A DNA stretch of 36,538 bases from Microbacterium sp. APC 3901 (GTDB lineage: Bacteria; Actinomycetota; Actinomycetes; Actinomycetales; Microbacteriaceae): positions 1-36,538 of the forward strand of contig NZ_JASDCU010000022.1 of assembly GCF_030407765.1 (NCBI RefSeq), written 5' to 3'. Every line of letters starts with the position of its first letter. The first letter of the stretch is position 1. Below the pieces are notes generated by a model that was not told the origin of the DNA, did not search any database, and was given only the letters and a program-made list of their open reading frames with translations. Made by a program: the position numbers and the translations under genes. Below, in pieces: positions 9,649-19,123 of this stretch.

Positions 9649-9654
9649 ATCCTA
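9649..9654 (-). promoter_or_regulatory. Candidate -10 element of purA
   Basis: TAGGAT on the minus strand would give transcription starting near 9642 and a leader of about 60 nt before the purA ATG. The -35 region is weak. The 239-bp intergenic stretch between purA and the divergent EamA gene shows no other gene. Confidence 0.35.
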
Positions 9655-9822
9655 CCGAAGGGGTGTTACAGGGCCTTTTCGGGCCTGTGGATGCGTTCGG
9701 GACGCACGTCTGCAGATCGATGCCCGAGTGCAGCCGCCGACGGCTGGCGGAAAAGCATCGGATGCTGTCGCTCCGGCGCATCGCCGATGTCGGTGCCCGG
9801 TGCCAGGTGCCAGGATCGAAGG

Positions 9823-10755
9823 ATGCCGAAGACCGGTCGCGGGAGCGACGACACCCTGATCACAGCGAAACCCCGCACGCAGGGGCCGCTCGTGCTCGTC
9901 GCCGCCCTGGTGACGGTGGTGCTGTGGGCGTCGGCGTTCATCGGCATCCGCGGCGCCGGGGAGGACTTCGATCCGGGCGCGCTCGCGCTGCTGCGCATGG
10001 CGGTGGGCACCGCGGTGCTCGCGATCATCGCGGTGCGTCACGGCATCCGTCTTCCCGATCGCCGGCACTGGTGGCTCGTGGCGGTGTGGGGCATCGGCTG
10101 GTTCTGCGTCTACAACCTCGCACTCAACGCCGCCGAGCGAACCCTCGACGCGGGCACGGCGGCGATGGTCGTGAATCTCGCGCCTCTCATGGTCGTGATC
10201 TTCAGCGGACTGTTCCTGCGCGAGGGCTTCCCCAAGCCGCTCATCATCGGGGCACCGATCGCGTTCCTCGGCGTGGTGCTGATCGGCATGAACTCGTCGA
10301 CGAGCGAGGGCCCCGACGTCACCGGTCTGCTGCTCGCGCTGCTCGCCGCCGTGCTCTACGCCGGGTGCACCCTGCTGCAGAAGCACCTGCTCAGCGCGGG
10401 GTCCGATGCGACGACGCTCACTTTCCTCGGCGCGGGCGCCGGCACCGTGGCGCTGCTGCCCTGGGTGGGCAGCCTCGTCGGTGCACTGCAGACGGCTCCG
10501 CCGGGCTCGACGCTGTGGGTCGTGTATCTCGGCATCTTCCCGACCGCGATCGCATTCACCACCTGGGCGTACGTGCTGCAGCGCAGCACCGCCGGGCAGA
10601 CGTCGGCGACGACGTACGTCGTGCCGGCGATCGCGATCCTCCTGTCATGGGCGATTCTCGGCGAGGTGCCGACCCCGCTCATGTTCGTCGGCGGCGCGCT
10701 GTGCCTGCTCGGAGTGCTCGTCACCCGTATGAAGTGGGGTCGGCGCGCCGCGTGA
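9823..10755 (+). CDS. EamA/DMT-family transporter
   Basis: This 310-residue membrane protein of the drug/metabolite transporter superfamily is built as two EamA repeats of about five helices each (residues about 20-150 and 165-305). Typical features are the opening helix [13 protein letters not shown], the end of repeat 1 [17 protein letters not shown], and in repeat 2 [26 protein letters not shown] with a Pro near the helix-9 centre. It probably exports a small metabolite or amino acid; the substrate cannot be inferred. The ATG at 9823 has AGGATCGAAGG just upstream. The open frame runs 228 bases further upstream without coding character, so the shorter form is chosen. It is divergent from purA. 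Confidence 0.9.
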   Translation: MPKTGRGSDDTLITAKPRTQGPLVLVAALVTVVLWASAFIGIRGAGEDFDPGALALLRMAVGTAVLAIIAVRHGIRLPDRRHWWLVAVWGIGWFCVYNLALNAAERTLDAGTAAMVVNLAPLMVVIFSGLFLREGFPKPLIIGAPIAFLGVVLIGMNSSTSEGPDVTGLLLALLAAVLYAGCTLLQKHLLSAGSDATTLTFLGAGAGTVALLPWVGSLVGALQTAPPGSTLWVVYLGIFPTAIAFTTWAYVLQRSTAGQTSATTYVVPAIAILLSWAILGEVPTPLMFVGGALCLLGVLVTRMKWGRRAA

Positions 10756-10756
10756 C

Positions 10757-10798
10757 ACCGACATATCGGTCTAGCGTCGACCGGCGTACTGACCGATA
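10757..10798. promoter_or_regulatory. Nested inverted repeats between the EamA and Pr6Pr genes
   Basis: TATCGGTC (10764-10771) and GACCGATA (10791-10798) form a perfect 8-bp inverted pair with 19 bases between. A third half-site makes ACCGA-N4-TCGGT (10757-10770). The cluster lies 20 bases before the Pr6Pr start. It could be an operator array or a terminator of the upstream gene; there is no T-run. Confidence 0.35.
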
Positions 10799-10817
10799 AA
10801 GTGTGCGCGGAGGCGAA

Positions 10818-11522
10818 ATGAAGACCTGGTGGCCCTATGCCCGACTGGCAGCCGCAGCTCTCGGACTCGCGGCGATCGTCGCCCAGCTCGCACGCAGCAT
10901 CGAGAACGCTCTCGCCGCCAGCACGGAGTGGGGGCAGCATCTGCCGACGGTCGCCGCGAACTTCTTGAGCTTCTTCACGATCCTGTCGAATCTGCTCGCG
11001 GCGATCGTGCTGATCGTCGCCGCGATCTGGGCGCTGCGCCACCGTCGTGACGCCGAGCAGGAGCCTGCATGGCTCGCCGTTCTGCTGGTCTGCGTCAGCA
11101 CCTACATGATCGTCACCGGCATCGTCTACAACACCCTGCTCCGCGGAGTCGAGCTGCCCCAGGGCGTCACCGTGCCGTGGTCGAACGAGGTGCTGCACGT
11201 CGTCTTCCCGCTGTTCCTGCTGCTCGACCTGCTGTTCGCACCGCGGCGGCGCGCGCTGCGCTGGCGCACCGTGGCGACGGTCGCGGTCTTCCCGATCGTC
11301 TGGGTCGTGTACACGATGATCCGCGCGAACCTCATCATCGCCCCCGCCACGGGCGAGACCTGGTGGTACCCGTATCCGTTCCTCAACCCCCACATCGTGC
11401 CCGGCGGCTACCTCGGCGTCGCAGGCTACATCGTCGGCATCGCCGTCGCGATCATCGGCGTCGCGTGCGTCGTGGTGTGGGTCGGCCGCAAGCGCGGTGC
11501 CCCCGTCCCTGCCGCCGTCTGA
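10818..11522 (+). CDS. Pr6Pr family membrane protein
   Basis: This 234-residue protein has about six predicted membrane helices and matches the Pr6Pr family (related to FAR-17a/AIG1-like proteins), whose function is unsettled. Recognisable landmarks are FFTILSNLLAAIV in helix 2, TGIVYNTLLRG, the LHVVFPLFLLLDLLF helix, and WWYPYPFLNPHIVPGGY near the last helices. The ATG at 10818 follows GGAGGCGAA closely. An upstream in-frame start would lack a ribosome-binding site. It stands alone between the EamA gene and the MoxR operon. Confidence 0.82.
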   Translation: MKTWWPYARLAAAALGLAAIVAQLARSIENALAASTEWGQHLPTVAANFLSFFTILSNLLAAIVLIVAAIWALRHRRDAEQEPAWLAVLLVCVSTYMIVTGIVYNTLLRGVELPQGVTVPWSNEVLHVVFPLFLLLDLLFAPRRRALRWRTVATVAVFPIVWVVYTMIRANLIIAPATGETWWYPYPFLNPHIVPGGYLGVAGYIVGIAVAIIGVACVVVWVGRKRGAPVPAAV

Positions 11523-11585
11523 TCGGATCGCCGAGAGCTCGACCTGCATCCGTCTCCGAGCCGGAGCGGCGAGACCGCATGCGGT

Positions 11586-11621
11586 TACGCTGGTCGACGG
11601 GGGGCGTCGACGCGTCCCCGT
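11586..11621 (+). promoter_or_regulatory. Candidate promoter and leader hairpin of the MoxR operon
   Basis: TACGCT at 11586-11591 is a possible -10. Downstream, ACGGGG (11597-11602) pairs with CCCCGT (11616-11621) around an inner palindrome GCGTCGACGC. The moxR ribosome-binding site (GAGGAG) begins six bases later. This may be a structured 5' leader of about 45 nt. No solid -35 was found. Confidence 0.3.
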
Positions 11622-11641
11622 GGGAACGAGGAGACATACCG

Positions 11642-12732
<1,091 letters not shown>

Positions 12733-12755
12733 CCCTTCGACGAGCTCGGGGACCC
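12733..12755. repeat. Short interspersed repeat unit between moxR and the DUF58 gene
   Basis: The segment CCCTTCGACGAGCTCGGGGA plus CC follows the moxR stop directly. It closely matches the short interspersed word GGTCCCTGAGCCTGTCGAAGG (reverse complement) that I recognise from intergenic regions of Microbacteriaceae and relatives. Only this one copy is evident in the window. Confidence 0.5.
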
Positions 12756-12762
12756 GCCCAGA

Positions 12763-13650
12763 ATGTCCAGCCTGATCGCCCAGGTGAAGAGCAAGCTCTT
12801 CATCCGTTCGTCGCGCAAGTCGCTGCACGCGCTCGACGGCGCCTACGCGTCGCTGCTGCACGGCCGCAGCCTCGACTTCGAGGATCTGCGCAAGTACGAG
12901 TACGGCGATCAGGTGCGCGACATCGACTGGCGCGCCACGGCGCGACTGGGCACCCCGTTGGTCAAGCGACACCGCGCCATGCGCATGCACACCATCCTGT
13001 TCGTGGTCGACACGGGCCGATCGATGGCCGCGCTCGCGCACGACGAGAAGTCGAAGAAGGACCTCGCGATCCTCGCCGCCGGTGTTCTCGGTGTGCTCGC
13101 GCTGCGCCACGGCGACGACTTCTCACTCGTCTACGGTGATTCCGACCGCATCCGCCGACGCGCACCGGGCCGCAGCGAGGGCGCGCTCGAGCACGCCCTG
13201 CGCACGATCGACCGGTCGATCGACTCGAGCACGGCATCGAGCGACCGAGACGCGCTGCTGTCGTATGTGACCCGCACGATCTCGCGGCGCATGATCGTCG
13301 TCGTCATCACCGACGAGGCGCCGGTCACCGAAGAGACAGAGCGGATGCTGCGCCGACTGCGCGTACAGCACGACGTGCTGTGGCTGACCGTGAGCGACGC
13401 CGACCCGGTGCTCGACCACGCGACGGCGACCGTCCGCAGCGATGTCGACAGCATGTGGGAGGTGCCCGACTTCGTGCAGGGCGACCCCGACATCATCCGT
13501 GAGCTCGCGGCGCAGACCGAGGCCGACGCCGCACGTCTGGCAGAGCTGCTGAAGCGCATGGAGATCAGCCACAGCGTTCTGGCCGGTCAGGATGACGCCG
13601 TCTCGCAGCTGCTGCAGCTGCTGAATCGGAGGTCGCATGCCCGGCTCTGA
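12763..13650 (+). CDS. DUF58 domain-containing protein (MoxR operon)
   Basis: This 295-residue cytoplasmic protein has the DUF58 domain, a degenerate von Willebrand A-like fold nearly always encoded beside MoxR ATPases and thought to be a MoxR client or adaptor. The hallmark is LDFEDLRKYEYGDQVRDIDW followed by RATARLGTPLVKRH (residues about 37-70). A vWA-like segment follows (ILFVVDTGRSM), then MIVVVITDEAP. It lacks the N-terminal membrane helices that many DUF58 proteins have. The ATG at 12763 begins 30 bases after moxR. The last 14 bases overlap the next gene. Confidence 0.88.
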   Translation: MSSLIAQVKSKLFIRSSRKSLHALDGAYASLLHGRSLDFEDLRKYEYGDQVRDIDWRATARLGTPLVKRHRAMRMHTILFVVDTGRSMAALAHDEKSKKDLAILAAGVLGVLALRHGDDFSLVYGDSDRIRRRAPGRSEGALEHALRTIDRSIDSSTASSDRDALLSYVTRTISRRMIVVVITDEAPVTEETERMLRRLRVQHDVLWLTVSDADPVLDHATATVRSDVDSMWEVPDFVQGDPDIIRELAAQTEADAARLAELLKRMEISHSVLAGQDDAVSQLLQLLNRRSHARL

Positions 13651-14128
13651 TGAGCTCTACCCGCCGTTCCAGTACGGCTGGGGATGGCTCCTGCTCGCCT
13701 TCGGCATACTGCTGCTGATGATCGCGGCGGCGTGGCTGATCGTCGCCCTGACGCGTCCGCGGCGTGACCTCACGCTGACCCGCGATGCACAGGGGCCCAC
13801 TCTGCTCACGACCGATGTGCTGTCGCAGCTGAGGGTCGAGTACTTCGACCGCATCCAGCGCATCGAAGACGACTACCGCGCACGCACGCTCTCGGCCCGC
13901 AACGCGAACCTCGAGCTGAGCCGTGTGGTGCGCACGTTCGTGAACGAGTACAGCGGACTCGAGGCCCCGGTGCTCGCGCTCGACGATCTCGTGTCTCGCG
14001 GAGTGCACCCCGCGCTCGTCGACGCCATGGGGCGCCACTATTATCCGAGCATCTTCCGGCCCGGCCCGGCGATCGATCCGATCGCCGGCGCCGACGCGGC
14101 CAGAACGGTGGTGCGCACATGGCACTAG
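13637..14128 (+). CDS. Small membrane protein of the MoxR-vWA operon
   Basis: This 163-residue protein has one strong hydrophobic segment (about residues 15-40, WGWLLLAFGILLLMIAAAWLIVAL) and a hydrophilic cytoplasmic part rich in charged helices. It occupies the place where MoxR/vWA (Bat-type) clusters often encode a short single-pass protein resembling DUF4381. That likeness is positional; I recognise no firm domain. The ATG at 13637 is preceded by GGAGG and overlaps the DUF58 gene by 14 bases. Its end overlaps the next gene by 10 bases. Confidence 0.75.
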   Translation: MPGSDELYPPFQYGWGWLLLAFGILLLMIAAAWLIVALTRPRRDLTLTRDAQGPTLLTTDVLSQLRVEYFDRIQRIEDDYRARTLSARNANLELSRVVRTFVNEYSGLEAPVLALDDLVSRGVHPALVDAMGRHYYPSIFRPGPAIDPIAGADAARTVVRTWH

Positions 14129-15105
14129 CGAACGGCTGGCTCATCCTCATCGCCGTCGGCGTCGTCGTCATCGCGATCGCGCTCGGCGTCGTGATCGGTC
14201 TGCGAAGCACGGCGAAGACCGAGGAGCACGAGCGGGCGCGTGTCGCGCGCGCCGAACGCCTGCGCGCGCTGCCGACGTTCCGTCAGGCCCTGAACCGGCG
14301 TGTGCTGGCGCTGTCGAGCATCCTGGTGATCGGCGTGGTCGCGACCCTGGCCGCCGGGGTCGTCTCGGCGCGCCCGATGGCGTCGCAGACCATCCAGCCC
14401 GTCAACACGAGCCGCGACATCATGCTGTGTCTCGACGTCTCGGGCTCGATGAGCGAGGTCGACGTCGAGGTGCTCACGGTCTTCGAGGAGCTGCTCGAGG
14501 ATTTCGAAGGCGAGCGCATCGGTCTCACGATCTTCAACAGCTCGCCCGTGCAGATCTTCCCCCTGACCGATGACTACGAGTTCATCCGCGATCATCTGCG
14601 GAGCATCCGCGAGAGCTTCGAGTTCAGCGAGTCGATCCCCGAGCACTGGGTCGGCACGCTCAACGGCAACGGCGCCTCGCTGATCGGCGACGGTCTTGCC
14701 GCCTGTGCCATGGCTTTCGACCACCCCGACGACGAGCGGTCGCGATCGATCATCTTCGCCACCGACAACGAGGTCAACGGCGCCTCGATCGTGACTCTCG
14801 ACGAGGCTGCGGCGTACGCCGATGCGAACGGAGTCCGGGTGTTCGCGCTCAACCCGGTGCAGGGCAAGGACGCCGACGTCAGCGCCGAGCTCACGAAGGC
14901 CGCCGAATCCACGGGCGGCCAGGCCTTCGGCCTGCGCGACACGACCACCGTGAGCGACATCGTCGCGCAGGTGCAGGAGCAGGAGGCGGCCGCGCTGAAG
15001 GGTCAGGCGCAGGTCGTCTGGACCGACGCCCCGAACCTCTGGATCGTCGTGCTGATGATCTCGGCGCTCTCGTTCATCGTCGTGCTCTGGAGGGTGAGAC
15101 TGTGA
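14119..15105 (+). CDS. Membrane-anchored vWA-domain protein (BatA-like)
   Basis: This 328-residue protein has an N-terminal helix (about 7-28), a second helix (about 63-84), a von Willebrand factor A domain (about 98-285) and a C-terminal helix (about 305-326), the BatA/BatB arrangement. The metal-binding MIDAS motif is intact: DVSGS at 106-110, with supporting residues in IGDGLAACAM and FATDNE. It is probably a metal-dependent interaction module serviced by the MoxR ATPase. The ATG at 14119 overlaps the preceding gene by 10 bases. The stop overlaps the next GTG start as GTGA. Confidence 0.85.
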   Translation: MALANGWLILIAVGVVVIAIALGVVIGLRSTAKTEEHERARVARAERLRALPTFRQALNRRVLALSSILVIGVVATLAAGVVSARPMASQTIQPVNTSRDIMLCLDVSGSMSEVDVEVLTVFEELLEDFEGERIGLTIFNSSPVQIFPLTDDYEFIRDHLRSIRESFEFSESIPEHWVGTLNGNGASLIGDGLAACAMAFDHPDDERSRSIIFATDNEVNGASIVTLDEAAAYADANGVRVFALNPVQGKDADVSAELTKAAESTGGQAFGLRDTTTVSDIVAQVQEQEAAALKGQAQVVWTDAPNLWIVVLMISALSFIVVLWRVRL

Positions 15106-16127
15106 TCTTCCAGCCCGTGCTCAACGTCTTCCTCATCGCGCTTCTCTGCGCGCCGGTGGCGGCTCTCGCCGTGATCGCGTTGACGAAGGCCAAGGGACGC
15201 GACAAGGCCCTGTGGGCCATGCGGCTGGTCCTGCTGCTCGCCTGCTTCTTCATGCTCCTGCGCCCGGGGATCCCCGGTGGCGCCACGCAGACGCTCGCGA
15301 CCGACACGGACATCGTGCTCGTGGTCGACACGACCGCGAGCATCGTCGCCGAAGACTGGAACGGCGACGAGCCGCGTCTGGACGGCGTCCGCGCCGACGT
15401 GCAGACGATCGTCGACGAGTACCCGGGTGCGCGCTTCGCCCTGATCACCTTCGATGCCTCGGCCGATCTGCGGATGCCGCTCACCACCGACACGACCGCG
15501 CTCGTCTCATCGCTCGAGGTGCTCCGCCCCGAGGTGACGAGCCAGTCGCGCGGCAGCTCGATCGGCATCGCCAACCAGCTGCTCACCGACACCCTGTCGA
15601 ACGCGGCCGAGGCCTCGCCCGACCGCTCGCGCATGGTGTTCTACTTCGGCGACGGGGAGCAGACGGTGACGTCGCCGCCCGAGCCTTTCGACGGCAGCGA
15701 GAATCTCACGGATGCCGGCGCGGTGCTCGGCTACGGCAGCGCCGAAGGCGGGCCGATGAGGCTCACCACCGGTGGCATCGAGGGCTCGTCGAACGAGTAC
15801 ATCGAGTACCAGGGGGCGAACGCCCTCTCGGTGATCGACGAGGAGAACCTCGAGGCGATCGCCGCGGATCTCGGCGTCGAGTACCAGCACCGCACCGCGG
15901 ATGCCGCGCTGACCCTGCCGGACGCCCCGTCGACCACCACCGACTATGCCGAGTCGGGCTCGGTCGGCAACGTGACCGAGCTGTACTGGATCGCCGCCCT
16001 CGTCGTCGTGGCGCTGCTCGGCGTGGAGCTCACGAGGGCGAGCATGCTGGTCGCCCGACTGCGGCTGCTGCGAGCACCGTCGACGTCGCCTGGCCGGAAG
16101 AAGCCGACCGCCGGAGGTGCCGCATGA
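15102..16127 (+). CDS. Membrane-anchored vWA-domain protein (BatB-like)
   Basis: This 341-residue second vWA protein of the operon has two N-terminal helices (about 5-28 and 38-55), a vWA domain (about 68-275) and a C-terminal helix (about 293-313). The MIDAS motif reads DTTAS at 76-80, with the first Ser replaced by Thr, a substitution still able to bind metal. The domain continues with RFALITFDASADLRMPL, then GSSIGIAN and FYFGDGEQ. The start is GTG at 15102 within a GTGA overlap, so translation is coupled to the previous gene. The two vWA proteins probably form a membrane complex. Confidence 0.85.
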   Translation: MIFQPVLNVFLIALLCAPVAALAVIALTKAKGRDKALWAMRLVLLLACFFMLLRPGIPGGATQTLATDTDIVLVVDTTASIVAEDWNGDEPRLDGVRADVQTIVDEYPGARFALITFDASADLRMPLTTDTTALVSSLEVLRPEVTSQSRGSSIGIANQLLTDTLSNAAEASPDRSRMVFYFGDGEQTVTSPPEPFDGSENLTDAGAVLGYGSAEGGPMRLTTGGIEGSSNEYIEYQGANALSVIDEENLEAIAADLGVEYQHRTADAALTLPDAPSTTTDYAESGSVGNVTELYWIAALVVVALLGVELTRASMLVARLRLLRAPSTSPGRKKPTAGGAA

Positions 16128-16912
16128 CCGATCTGTCCTCCCGTGCGAGCGCGGCTGAGGCCGGCAGTCCCGATGACCTGACGGCCTCAGCCGCCGCCGC
16201 GCTGCTCGCCTCGAATCGTCGTCGGCGCAGCATCCGCCGCTGGCTCGTGATCGGCACGCTGCCCCTCGCGCTGGCCGCCCTGCTGTTCGTCGGCAAGATC
16301 CTCAGCATGTACGCGTTCGCGCACCAGTCGATCAGCGCCTACGTGGCCGACGACTACTCGGGTTCCGAGGCATCGGCCCGCGGCCAGGAGTTCCTCAACT
16401 GGTTCGAGCCCTACAAGGCGCCGTTCAACGTGGGCACCGCGCTGGCCGGAGCCGAGAAGCTGCCGGAGGCCCGGACGAAGCTCGAGGAGTCGCTCGACCT
16501 GGCGACCGGCCTCGAGGTGTGCACGGTGCGCATCAACCTGGCGCTCGTCCTCGAGCGCATGGGCGACGCCGCCCGCACTGAGGGCGACGGCGCTGCGGCC
16601 GCCGAGTTCTATGGCGAAGCGCTCACCGTCACGACAGAGACACCGGAGGAATGCAGCAGCGACGAAGCGCAGGAGCAGTCGTCCGACCCTGACCGCGACA
16701 TGCAGCAGAGCAAGGAAGACCTCGAAGACCGTCTCAAGCAGAAGCAGCAGAACGAGCAGCAGCCGCCCCCGGAGGAACAGCAGGAACAGGAGCCGCAGCC
16801 CTCGGACGAGAAGCTCGAAGAGCTCGAGGACAAGCTGGAGCAGGGCACGCAGGAGCGCGATCAGCAGCAGGGTGACGACGGCGGAGGCTCGGGGACGGAC
16901 AGGCCATGGTGA
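16124..16912 (+). CDS. TPR-like membrane protein of the MoxR operon
   Basis: This 262-residue protein has one membrane helix (about 40-62), a helical region that looks like tetratricopeptide repeats (about 75-165, with NVGTALAGAEKLPEARTKLEESL and LALVLERMGDAA), and a low-complexity Gln/Glu/Pro-rich tail (about 175-262). This matches the single TPR protein (BatC-like) of Bat clusters. The ATG at 16124 overlaps the preceding stop as ATGA and has GGAGG upstream. A longer open frame upstream in this phase is antisense-like, overlaps the vWA gene, and is discarded. Confidence 0.82.
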   Translation: MTDLSSRASAAEAGSPDDLTASAAAALLASNRRRRSIRRWLVIGTLPLALAALLFVGKILSMYAFAHQSISAYVADDYSGSEASARGQEFLNWFEPYKAPFNVGTALAGAEKLPEARTKLEESLDLATGLEVCTVRINLALVLERMGDAARTEGDGAAAAEFYGEALTVTTETPEECSSDEAQEQSSDPDRDMQQSKEDLEDRLKQKQQNEQQPPPEEQQEQEPQPSDEKLEELEDKLEQGTQERDQQQGDDGGGSGTDRPW

Positions 16913-18027
16913 TGGATCACGAGAAGCAGCGGGCCCGCTACCTCGCCGGCGCCGAGGGGGCTCCGCCCGTTCCGCCGCCCGGCGGCTATCGCAACGCGCG
17001 CCGTCAGGCCGGGCCTGTCGTGCAGCATCCGGGCGCCCCGGCCGCGTCGGGCACGGCGACCGCGGCCGAAGCCTCGGCGGCGGAGAAGAAGCCGGCGAAC
17101 GCGCTCGGCTGGATCGCTCTGGTCGTCGGCATCCTGTTCGCTCTGATCCTCCTCATCACCCTGGCGATCGGAGCGACCGACGCACTCTACGGCGTGACCA
17201 TGTTGGCCCTGCAGCTCGTGGTCGTCGCCGTCGTCATCGGCGCGATGTTCACCGCACGTGGACGCACCCTGGGAGCCGTCGCGCTCGCTGTCACCCTGAT
17301 CTTCAACGTCGCCACGGTGGGCGGCATCGGTGCACTGCAGACCTCGGCCTCGGGCAGCTATGACGGCATGAAGACCGAGGAGCAGAAGCACGAAGAGGCC
17401 TACCCCGGCATCAGGGGCACGGATCCTCAGGATGCTCTGCGGCAGCAGTCGCTCGAAGACGTGCAGGCCGAGGCCGACAGCCTGTTCGCCGACATCCGCG
17501 AGCGCGTCAACGACGAATACGGGTACGAGTGGGTGCAGGTCGGCGATGAGGATCTGCGCCCGGAGCGCAACGGCTACGGCGGAGAGTCGATGCTCATCGA
17601 GTACACGTCCGTGGGCTGGGCGACCAGCGAGCCGATCCAGGACTACAGCCTGAAGCTCGAGGTCATGGCCACGATCGACGAGGTCGTCGCCGAGCACGGC
17701 CTGCCGTCGCTGTACTCGTTCAACGGCGAGTACTCGGGCATCGACCCGTCGATGATCGCGAAGCTGTACGGCAGCGAGGATCCCCGCGAGCAGCACACGT
17801 GGGAGTACTACACCGAGAACTACCCCGACCCGATGCGGTTCTACACGAACATCTTCGACCTCTCGAACGACCCGTCCGGCGACTTCCTGAAGACCCGAGA
17901 GGCGCAGAGCGCCCGCACCGGAGAACCGCTCGAAGGGCTGCAGATGGTCGTCATCGCGAGCGCGGTGCTCAGCGACGCCGACCGCGCCGAGTTCGAGCAG
18001 AGGCTGCAGGAGTACCCCGGGTTCTGA
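16906..18027 (+). CDS. Membrane protein of unknown function, last gene of the MoxR operon
   Basis: I do not recognise this 373-residue protein. It begins with a Pro/Ala-rich cytoplasmic part (1-62) and three hydrophobic helices (about 65-85, 92-112 and 118-140). It then has a soluble domain of about 230 residues, rich in Tyr, Asp and Glu (YEWVQVGDEDLRPERNGYGG, then SLYSFNGEYSGIDPSMIAKLYG), with no cysteines. The ATG at 16906 overlaps the TPR gene by 7 bases; ATG at 16912 is an alternative. Its position at the end of a tightly overlapped operon suggests a client or partner of the MoxR/vWA complex, with the soluble domain probably outside the cell. Confidence 0.78.
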   Translation: MVMDHEKQRARYLAGAEGAPPVPPPGGYRNARRQAGPVVQHPGAPAASGTATAAEASAAEKKPANALGWIALVVGILFALILLITLAIGATDALYGVTMLALQLVVVAVVIGAMFTARGRTLGAVALAVTLIFNVATVGGIGALQTSASGSYDGMKTEEQKHEEAYPGIRGTDPQDALRQQSLEDVQAEADSLFADIRERVNDEYGYEWVQVGDEDLRPERNGYGGESMLIEYTSVGWATSEPIQDYSLKLEVMATIDEVVAEHGLPSLYSFNGEYSGIDPSMIAKLYGSEDPREQHTWEYYTENYPDPMRFYTNIFDLSNDPSGDFLKTREAQSARTGEPLEGLQMVVIASAVLSDADRAEFEQRLQEYPGF

Positions 18028-18032
18028 GTCCC

Positions 18033-18059
18033 GGTGGGCAGGTCGCGCGTCGGCCCGCC
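18033..18059. terminator. Hairpin between convergent genes
   Basis: GGTGGGC (18033-18039) pairs with GCCCGCC (18053-18059), one G-T pair, 13-nt loop. It fills the 34-bp gap between the convergent MoxR operon and PucR-type gene. No T-run is present, so it is at best a weak or bidirectional terminator. Confidence 0.4.
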
Positions 18060-18061
18060 CT

Positions 18062-19069
18062 TCATCCGGAGAGCGTGAGCAGCATGCGGGCCAGCACATA
18101 CCGAGCGTGCCCGCGTGACGACCTCGGGTCGTAGCCGAGGACGCCGATCAGTGCGGTGAGGCGATCCTGCACGCTGGAGTGGTGACGACCCAGCCGCGCG
18201 GCGGCGGCACGTACGCTCAGCTCGTCGACCACGGCGTCGAGCAGCTCCCGGCTGCGGGCATCGAGGCGGCCGAGTGCCGCAGCATCCGGATGCACGTCGT
18301 GAGACTCGGCGGCGGCGGCGATCAGCAGCAGGGCACCGAGGTCGTCCGCGGCCACTGCGGGTTCGGAGGCGGTGCTCAGACGCGCGGCGATCAGCGCCTC
18401 CGCCCACGAATCGGGGAGGTGCTCACCCGGCCCCGCGGTTCCGATGCCCAGACGCAGGCCGGTCGCGTCAGTCCACACTCGATCCACGGGCGTGCCCGCG
18501 ACGACGATCGTCGCCCGGGTCAGGCCATGTCGAGTCGCGACCACGACGGAAGGATGCTGGGGCAGCGGCGCAGGATCGGGCGGAGAGGCCACGACCGCCG
18601 CCGATCCGGCCGGCAGCCGCAGTCTCGCCAGTGCCGAGGCGCGCTCGCCTTCACCCGCGAACTCGCTGATCGCCAGCTCGACGGCGCTCCCCGCATCGCC
18701 TGCGCGGCGGGCGCGGAGAATCCCGAGCGCGAGAGTGAGACGTTCGAGGATCATCGCGTCGTTGGTATGGGGAGCCCCCTCGCGCTCGATCCAGGCGACG
18801 GCATCCGGACCGCTCTCGCGCAGCATCCACCGATCGCCGGGGTCGATCGGATCGATGCGCACCCCGTCGGCGCGCACGCGGATGATCTGTCGGGGGTCGC
18901 GCTGCCCCACGGTGGCACCGCTCAGCACCGCAGCCCCGCGAAGCATGCTCTCGACGCCGACCGCGCGGGCGATGAGCGTGTCGAAGTACGAGACGACCTT
19001 GAGGGTCTCACTCGCATCCGGATCGAGGGCGGTGAGCCGCCCCAGCAGATCTTGCATGTCGGGCTCCAT
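18062..19069 (-). CDS. PucR-type helix-turn-helix regulator
   Basis: This 335-residue protein ends in a PucR C-terminal helix-turn-helix (about 280-332: LLDAVVDELSVRAAAARLGRHHSSVQDRLTALIGVLGYDP), the DNA-binding domain of purine-catabolism-type regulators. The N-terminal two thirds resemble the sensory or GGDEF-like part of such proteins only loosely, so its ligand is unknown. ATG at 19069 (GGAAG about 9 nt upstream) and ATG at 19057 (GGAG about 8 nt upstream) are both possible starts. It is transcribed toward the end of the MoxR operon. The next gene on its strand is 54 bases upstream and could share its transcript. Confidence 0.75.
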   Translation of the reverse strand: MEPDMQDLLGRLTALDPDASETLKVVSYFDTLIARAVGVESMLRGAAVLSGATVGQRDPRQIIRVRADGVRIDPIDPGDRWMLRESGPDAVAWIEREGAPHTNDAMILERLTLALGILRARRAGDAGSAVELAISEFAGEGERASALARLRLPAGSAAVVASPPDPAPLPQHPSVVVATRHGLTRATIVVAGTPVDRVWTDATGLRLGIGTAGPGEHLPDSWAEALIAARLSTASEPAVAADDLGALLLIAAAAESHDVHPDAAALGRLDARSRELLDAVVDELSVRAAAARLGRHHSSVQDRLTALIGVLGYDPRSSRGHARYVLARMLLTLSG

Positions 19070-19123
19070 CGCGCGGGGCTTCCACCCTACGGGTTCGTCG
19101 ACCGAGCCCGTAGAGTGCCGGAA

